From NCBI GenBank assembly GCA_002946415.1, contig NJPS01000079.1:1054001-1118000 (forward strand): a stretch of DNA of 64,000 bases. The letters are read 5' to 3'. Both the position numbers and the translations under genes were made by a program. Within the stretch, counting starts at the first letter, position 1, and each line of letters starts with the position of its first letter. The notes beneath the pieces are model-generated. The model was not told the origin of the DNA. It ran no database searches and was given only the letters and a program-made list of their open reading frames with translations. Shown here one piece after another: positions 57,706 to 64,000 of the stretch. Source of the DNA: Rutstroemia sp. NJR-2017a BVV2 (taxonomy: Eukaryota; Ascomycota; Leotiomycetes; Helotiales; Rutstroemiaceae).

Positions 57706-59221
57706 TCAGCCGTTCGTGATATTCGAGTACGTGCCATCTGAGACCTTCGGGCCCGTCGCATTTAGCCCCACATTCTGATTCTGCATGAACACCACCATCA
57801 CAGCAGAGAACCTAGATGCCGTTAATAGCATGATCGTGCAGACATATGTGAAACATAAGGACCAAAGGAACACTTACGCGGCTGTTGCGGTGAAGATTTC
57901 TACCCGGGATGTGCTTGCGTCCGTTAACCACATGAGTCCGATTGCAAATATAGCTGTAAATGCTGCAATAACACCAATGAGTACCCTTGTCGAGTCCAGC
58001 CTGGAAAGGACTGCTATTGCTACCGTCGGTAGGAGACATGCTAGGACAGTTGCGAACCCAGAGGTGAATGCTAACATCCTACTGCCTGAATACTCGGTGA
58101 GAGCCTGTCTTTCCTGGGGTACTCCTGGCTCTGACTTCGAGCCAGACAGCATTCTTGTACGCCATGAATTCTTGAAAGACAGGAACTTTTTATTCAGATC
58201 CATTCTTGCACGCCACGAATTTTTGAAAGCCACGAGTTTTTGAATCAGACCCACGTTAGCTTTCTTTGAACTTCCATTCTTATTTTCCGTAACGGGTAGC
58301 TCCTCAGGATTGTCTTTTTGTCTCGGCTGACGTAGATATTTCTTGAAGTTTACCCAGAAAGGGACGAATTCAGTGGCCACCCAACGCGTAAAACTATCTA
58401 CTTTGTGTCCTGCTCGTGGAACGACTAGATCTAGCTTATTCGGATCCGCTTTTGACGCCCAGAAAAGGCTCCGAAGCAGACGTCCAAACTGGGTTTTCAG
58501 AGGATCTTCCTCTGGGATTCCATCAGTGAGGTTACCCCAAGTATGTGCACCCGGTCCAGTTATACAGAAGTCTGTGATGTATCTTATGTACCGGCGGCAC
58601 GTTTCGACATTGTAAGGATCGGCTTTTGGCAAGGAAGATACTTGGGAGTATTGAAGAAGAGCTTCATCTGAGAAGAGGGTGATCAATTAGATATCCACAA
58701 AGCCGTTTGCAAAGACAGGATGAGAGATTTGACGCACTGTATTCTTTTAGCACAGATCTAATTTTTCTGACCAACTCCCATTGCTCACGATGGTCTTCAT
58801 CCGTCGTATCATCAATGAGTACGAAGCTTGAGAGATTTTGCGCCCAATATTTCGCATCGGGCGACTCTCCGTTAATAGGATCTTCGTGCTCTAGTATGTG
58901 GAGACGCCTTCGAAGCTCCTCCAGTTCAGCTTGATAGTAGAGTAGACTCTTGATATTGAGATCTTTAAAGATTTGAAAGGCCTCAAAATCAGGGTGTTTT
59001 ACGATTAGTTGAGTGACCGAAGGCCAGCCTAGTAATGGGTTCTCATGAGGGTCGCCGTAATCGCGGTTGGCTTCACATGGCTCAGGAGGCTTTTCGCTAG
59101 TAGAACCCGTCGATGAGCATGCCGTTGGGCTAGATGAAGCTGTGGAAGTAGGTACGCTTGGCGGCACAATTGGAGCACCCGAGAATCTCAAAGCTGTTGG
59201 CTTTTCTTTCATGATGCTCAT
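57706..59221 (-). CDS. DUF6594-type fungal membrane protein
   Basis: Model: complement(join(57706..57811,57878..58667,58738..59221)), 459 aa, introns of 66 and 70 nt. After a Ser/Pro-rich N-terminus, residues about 60-110 carry the family signature: GWPSVTQLIVKHPDFEAFQIF, DLNIKSLLYYQAELEELRRRL. A long polar middle (including a tandem 17-residue duplication) is followed by two or three closely spaced membrane spans (AFTSGFATVLACLLPTVAI, VLIGVIAAFTAIFAIGLMWL, AFSAVMVVFMQ). DUF6594 proteins are common in Pezizomycotina, often near heterokaryon-incompatibility or NLR genes, and have no known function. The last exon codes a short polar tail. Start at MSIMKEK; the next ATG (59210-59212) is also possible. 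Confidence 0.85.
58150..58251 (-). repeat. 51-bp tandem duplication inside the DUF6594-type gene
   Basis: Two adjacent 51-bp units (58150-58200, 58201-58251) align without gaps and encode related 17-residue segments, both containing FKNSWR-x-RM. Frame is kept. Confidence 0.88.
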
Positions 59222-60837
59222 AAAATAAATTACTGATAGAAGGGCAGTGTCAAAAAAGAAGTAGCTCAAGCTGGGAACATCTAGAAGGTTGGAACCTTTA
59301 TCTATCCCAACTAGATGGCGCAGCTGCGGGGCTTTACTTACCATGCAGAAGTAACTTGCAGTCAGCAAGAAAGCCTCGGACTTGTCTACTGGCCTTTGAA
59401 GAATAATCAGGAATCTGATGTATCTGAATTACCAGGGACAATTATCCTCAGTAATGGGGGGTAGATATCATGCCTATTGGTTGGACAGCAACCAATTCAT
59501 TCAATTTGCATTGAATATCGGGCTGTGCTAGTACTGTAGCAAAGCCAAGATAAACATAAAGTTCGAAAGTAATATGGAGGTACACAGACGAGCTATCGTG
59601 CCTATCATCGACACCATCCCCCCTAGAACATTAAGTTGTTTCTGTTTTCGTAAGTTTCATGTTTTGTGCATTCTACCAAAGGTCTCTGGGCCAAGAAGGT
59701 TTGGCGATGATCAGTGGTAGGTTTAGTTCTTCTCAGCTCCAGAAGCCACAAGAACTACAGCGAATCGAAATGCAGAACTGTATGCATGTAAAGGCTGGAG
59801 CTGGCGGACAAGCAAGTACTCAAAATCGATAAGTTGCGATGATAATCTCGGAGCGAAAGAAAAATTCGGAAGGGAGCCGAAATGAAAAGCGTGATAATAG
59901 CTCTCTGTCCCATCGTTTCCTGCTACAGGAAAGCCGAACTTATGAAGACAATAAGAAACACTCGCAAAGGCGACCGATGAAGATAAAGTGAGGGCTTTCA
60001 CGGTGGAAACCATCCGCGCCCACACCGAGTGCCACATCCCTGCCGGTAGAGTCTGCGAAGAACATGCAGCCGGACAGATTTGGACAATTTTGGGGCTCTG
60101 CATGGAGGCAACAGTAATCTTTCTGCATCACTGAAAGAATTGTCATAATCTCTGGATAGCGCTTGCTATTCGAAATCGTCATCTACCATGGTCACTATTT
60201 GTTTAAGAACGGCTCATATCCAAGTAGAAGAAAAAAGAAAGAAATTTGAAACGCCATCCAAAGGATTTCCGCTCGGAAAATATTCTGATACATGGTTTGG
60301 CTTTCTCCTTCGTTCATTGGCTGGCATGTTCTTTGAGTTGCCGCTGTTCAACATGCAATCATTTTTGAGTGTGAAATCTTCCCGTTAATACCCCTCCCTC
60401 TGAGTACGACCAACTTGTGGCGATACAATGGATCCTTCTGGGAAGAAATTTTACGGCACAGAAAGCCAGTCAGGGTTTCCATGCCAAAGTGTTAGAATAT
60501 GGATGACTGACGGTCCATGAATCACTCACCGCTTCAGTGATGCTTTGGGCTATTTGGGGGCTAACAAGCTAATATTGGAGGCCGCTGAGAACTCCCTTGT
60601 CGACTGTTCGCCACCTATCATTTAATTATTATAGCAAGGCAGTGAGGAAGGCATCGTTAGGCAGAATTTGAAGTGCCATGGTTAGTGGCTACTCATTTAC
60701 AGTTGAGCCTCTTTCGCAGATACTGCTACAGTTTCGAGGATATAAAGACGTCTGTTGTATGTTGAAATGATTCGATGCCAAATTACATCTTTTGATTTCC
60801 AGAAATCGACGTTAATCAACCGCCACTTCTTCGCCTA
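59222..60837. other. Intergenic region, about 1.6 kb
   Basis: Divergent promoters of the DUF6594-type and retropepsin-like genes. Minus-strand frames at 59723-60103 and 59940-60182 overlap and have no consistent family pattern. Nothing called. Confidence 0.45.
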
Positions 60838-62260
60838 ATGTCTTCCTCAATCAACATCGAGTCCGGTGATGCTCTAGTCAGCTCTGCAGGTATGATTTGC
60901 TACGCGCATTTGTACGCTCACCCACTAAAGTATTTTTTTTTTCAGGTGCAGGAAGGGATCTTTTATCGCCCTGGAGAGGTGAATATCAGCGGACGCATGC
61001 TCGATCATCGTCGGTTCCTCGTTCCGAAGTTTCAATCATTTCGCATAAAACACTTGTCGAAGAGAATGCCGAGTTTGTAGCAAACCATCAGGTAGATCCC
61101 GATCACAACGAGAGCGATAATAAGAACAACCACCACCTCCTTGGACAAAAACCTAAAAGATCGGCTCTAGACTTTTTCAAGTCTATTTTCTGTATGAGAG
61201 TCTCCGAGAACATGGGAGAACGCGGGAGATCAGACAGTGGATTGACAGAGGTACGTCGCCGACGAAGAAATGAATTTTCATCGCGAGTCGGATGTCCAAC
61301 GCATATCCTTCATGTGTCATATTCCATAACACATTCTCAGGAACAAATGCCATCCCCATGGATACACCATGTATACGTCCTCGCGGCACGCCACGATACG
61401 CAGAATCACCCAGTACCTAAAAGTGCCGTCTGTACTATAGATACTGGCAATATGCAGGGCAATCTCGTCTCGCGGGAGCTTGTCGAACGATTGGGTTATT
61501 CCAAGTCAAATATACGTGATTTGACACAAGCCGAAAGACGAGGGGCTGTTGGGATAACGAACGATAAATTGGTACTTGCGTTGTCACCGACTCTACTGGA
61601 AGATGCTAACACTATGTGAGATCCCAGAAGGTGCTATATACTTAACATGGTACCATCAAAGAGGAACCAGAGTCTTTCACAACATGCGATTCCTCATTTC
61701 GCCGCATCCCCATGCCGATCTCGTCATCGGCGCGCAATCCATACTTAAGTATGACCTCGTCACCGCACCAAACTTCATGAGTGGCATTGCACCAAACGAT
61801 GGAGGGATGATTGCTGTGAATATAGGGGATCGGGGTAAGACTTTAAAAACACGCAGCTATGCCTTAATAAATGCTAACAAAGGCCCAAGATAAAGAATTG
61901 GACAAGTACAGAGTTGAAGAGGTTAATCTTCAAGAAAAAATCGGGCAGATTAAGGCAGATATAACTATTGAAAACAGAAAAAAACCCAACAACACCCGAC
62001 TGGCTAAAATTGAGGGGTATAAGAAGGAGCTCCAAAAATGCGAAAAGAAGTTGGCTTGGGCCGAGACGCTCCACCTGATCCGCAAAGCAGAACTCGAAAA
62101 TCCCCCCAACAAAGAAAAACTGCTCACCACGCTAAGAAACAAGCTCAAGGAGTCTGGATACCAACCGGATGAACATGGTATACAAGCCGAAGATAAAAAG
62201 GAGGGGGGCGAGAAGGAGGAGAAAACCACGGCGAAAGACGAGAAAGATAAGAAAGACTAG
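60838..62260 (+). CDS. Retropepsin-like (aspartic-protease fold) protein with a coiled-coil tail
   Basis: Model: join(60838..60889,60946..61571,61621..61834,61890..62260), 420 aa, introns of 56, 49 and 55 nt. Intron 1 has a T-rich acceptor and intron 2 a GCTAAC branch site; all joins keep the frame, replacing three apparently separate frames. Residues 1-160 are polar. A single-lobe aspartyl fold then appears: CTIDTGNMQGNLVSRELVERL with the D-T-G triad at about 183-185, and DLVIGAQSILKYDLV near 259-273, the second conserved strand of retroviral-type and Ddi1-like domains. From about 298 the protein is a highly charged Lys/Glu coiled coil ending in a KEEK/KDEK tail. The fold could act as an inactive or dimer-dependent protease. 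It may derive from an element gag-pol domain, but no reverse transcriptase is adjacent. Confidence 0.8.
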
Positions 62261-64000
62261 AATGGACAGACAACGCGACTTTGCGGCCATCAGCAATTAT
62301 GCCTTCAGGTGGCAACGAGCGATTTTCTCATTAACATGCCTATAAAGAAAAAGATGTTTAAGGAAACTGGATAAAAGGGCAGCTTGGTTCATGGAAAAGG
62401 GATTGCGAATAGAATTGGGCGAGCAATCAATCGGAGCATAGGCGAAAGGATGGCAGGATTTGTTACGGGAAGGAAGGCGGATATCTCATGATTTAATGAC
62501 CTGGATCAGACTAGTTAGCTTTTGTTTTATTCTCCCCATGTTATTGCAACCGCGAGTTATAGCAATCTATCGTGCGAATTATCTTTCATAAAGAGAGCAA
62601 GAGGCTTCCGGATCTTCGTGCCTACCGGTCATTAACCTTAAGCCAAAGTTACTATTCTGGGGTGCCCTTTGCACAAGCATGTAAAGACCAGAATGAAGTC
62701 CAACGATCATCTCCATACAAACCTTTCTTCATCTGGTATGAGCATATGCTCATTGAAATGGGTATATTCCTTGGAGGAAAGGAGGTTGTGGAATATATGA
62801 AGTAGATGTACTTCGGTAGATGTCACAATAAAGTTCAAATCCTCCCGCCGCTCCACTTTTTCTAGAACGTCGAACTCCAAGACAACATCCGCGAAAGCAC
62901 GCGGCGTAGTATTCCTCAACCAAAGCGTATTATCAACATCAGTTTCGAAGGCTTAGCCAAGACCGACCGTGAGGCTACCAGACGTGCTCACCGCATCTCC
63001 ACACCCGCCATCAGATTACTCCCGCGACGAAAATATATCCTCCGAAAGCAGGCGCGCGCTCTGTGCCTCTCGCGACTCTTGTCTACGATCGCAACTTGGA
63101 CTACGGCTCGACGCAAGGGCTAATTATCGACGAACGGGGATCTGGGCTGCATGCTTAAATATATGGAGATATGATGGATTTCTGCCAATGAGCTTCGCAG
63201 ACAGGGCACGCATCATTTCGACGACGGCGAAAATACTGGTGGACAAATGGGCCTACACAATTCACAATTATGGAGCGCAATGTTGTTCGTACGGACGCCA
63301 GATACCGTCATGCCGCTCCGCTGAGCGCCCTTGTTTCTGGTGCGCGTTCGCGATTCCCGCGTGAAGCTACTCCTTGCTTCTAATGATTTACGTGTATGCG
63401 TCTGGCGGAAACTACTTTGCGCGAAGCCTCAATGACCCTCGGTGAGCACCGATTCTATAATATACTCCACTTGGAGACATTCGCATACCCGCACCAACGC
63501 GTCTACAGTTCTTGCAGACGCCTGGCGGAACAATTGATATCAGATGAAGGTATTAGGTTTGTGATATGGCGGGGAATTTGTTGTGGTAGGTGACATCCAG
63601 GGACATTTTCAGAATACCGAACGCTATTCGAGCCCGTCTCCAAGCAAGTTCGCCTGCTTGCAAGGCAGCATGGTGTCGCATGCTAGGAAGCAGCTTGAGG
63701 AATTATACAGTCCATCATGCATGGTGGACTAAATATTTATTCTAGTGGATAGATACTACTCTGTCTCGTGATGACTACGGATTATCTACAAAGTTGCGAA
63801 GAACGATTTCAATCTCGCCGTAATATACCATGCTGTTGGTTTGCCGCCTGCTCCCGCCAGTATTCTGCGACTATGGTAGAACAAAACAGTATTCTGCCGA
63901 TTAGAAGCTTGCCAAGTCTACTTGAATATTTAAAGCCATTTGCTTGATTCGGAAGCCCGAAATGTATGTGGAGAAATTGAGCTACCTCAGCTAAGGTCAG
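62261..64000. other. Right end: only coding-like fragments
   Basis: A minus-strand piece (62707-62953) reads VDNTLWLRNTTPRAFADVVL and continues to a stop at 62707, but is closed upstream by a TAA. Plus-strand pieces at 62969-63364 and 63396-63593 also look partly protein-like without linking. This could be a decayed gene, or exons of a gene I failed to assemble. No RNA gene seen. Confidence 0.4.

Noticed and set aside
59723..60182. Two overlapping minus-strand frames with a phrase like DVALGVGADGF
   Set aside because: Reminiscent of transposase wording in one frame only, with no further motif or repeat ends.
62829..62870. GTTCAAATCC followed by a T5 run, as at a tRNA 3' end
   Set aside because: The T-stem bases do not pair and no acceptor partner exists upstream.

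Overview
The window is nuclear DNA of a filamentous ascomycete. Genes on both strands are broken by many short introns, mostly 45-60 nt, with GT..AG ends and CTAAC/CTGAC-like branch points. The family mix is Pezizomycotina-typical: an AzgA purine permease, a fungal rhodopsin/SAT4-domain membrane protein, a DUF6594-type protein, a CorA-like protein and a PHO85-type kinase. Placement near Helotiales/Sclerotiniaceae is inference from general resemblance. I see no bacterial features, CRISPR array, rRNA, convincing tRNA or intact transposon.

Layout. 1-3618 (-): the first 1206 codons of a huge disordered Ser/Pro-rich protein that runs off the left edge. 3619-7668: gene-poor spacer with small direct and inverted repeats. 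7669-8562 (-): SAP-domain Tho1/SARNP-like mRNP protein. 10120-10788 (-): secreted protein made of two tandem repeat arrays. 12009-15976: zinc alcohol dehydrogenase, short-chain dehydrogenase and small cupin, a possible redox group. 16348-18694 (-) and 19592-20690 (+): a septin-like GTPase with a C-terminal membrane segment, divergent from a PHO85-type CDK. 21441-23247 (+): orphan multi-spanning membrane protein. 24764-26804 (-): methyltransferase-like protein with a disordered N-terminal half. 28560-30616 (+): AzgA permease. 32077-33861 (-): NTF2+RRM G3BP/Bre5-like protein. 34551-36595 (-): Acl4-like TPR chaperone of ribosomal protein L4. 39227-39782 (+): small basic protein with a possible uORF/intron switch. 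40720-42707 (+): Pob3, the FACT subunit. 45042-45653 (+): orphan charged protein. 48733-50036 (+): rhodopsin-domain protein. 51119-54205 (+): vacuolar M28 membrane protease Pff1. 54919-56543 (+): CorA-like protein. 57706-59221 (-): DUF6594-type protein. 60838-62260 (+): retropepsin-like protein with a charged coiled-coil tail. The last 1.7 kb holds only coding-like scraps.

The left and middle parts are mostly conserved housekeeping genes (mRNP, chromatin, ribosome assembly, phosphate/cell-cycle signalling, septin). From about 43 kb on, spacing widens and lineage-specific membrane and orphan proteins dominate. Gene models were spliced by hand: every multi-exon model joins in frame, and total lengths divide by three. 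Translation starts are the least certain part. I found no clearly new multi-gene system. The most unusual items are the repeat-built secreted protein, the septin-like GTPase with a membrane tail, the retropepsin-like/coiled-coil protein and the uORF-or-splice arrangement at 39.2 kb.
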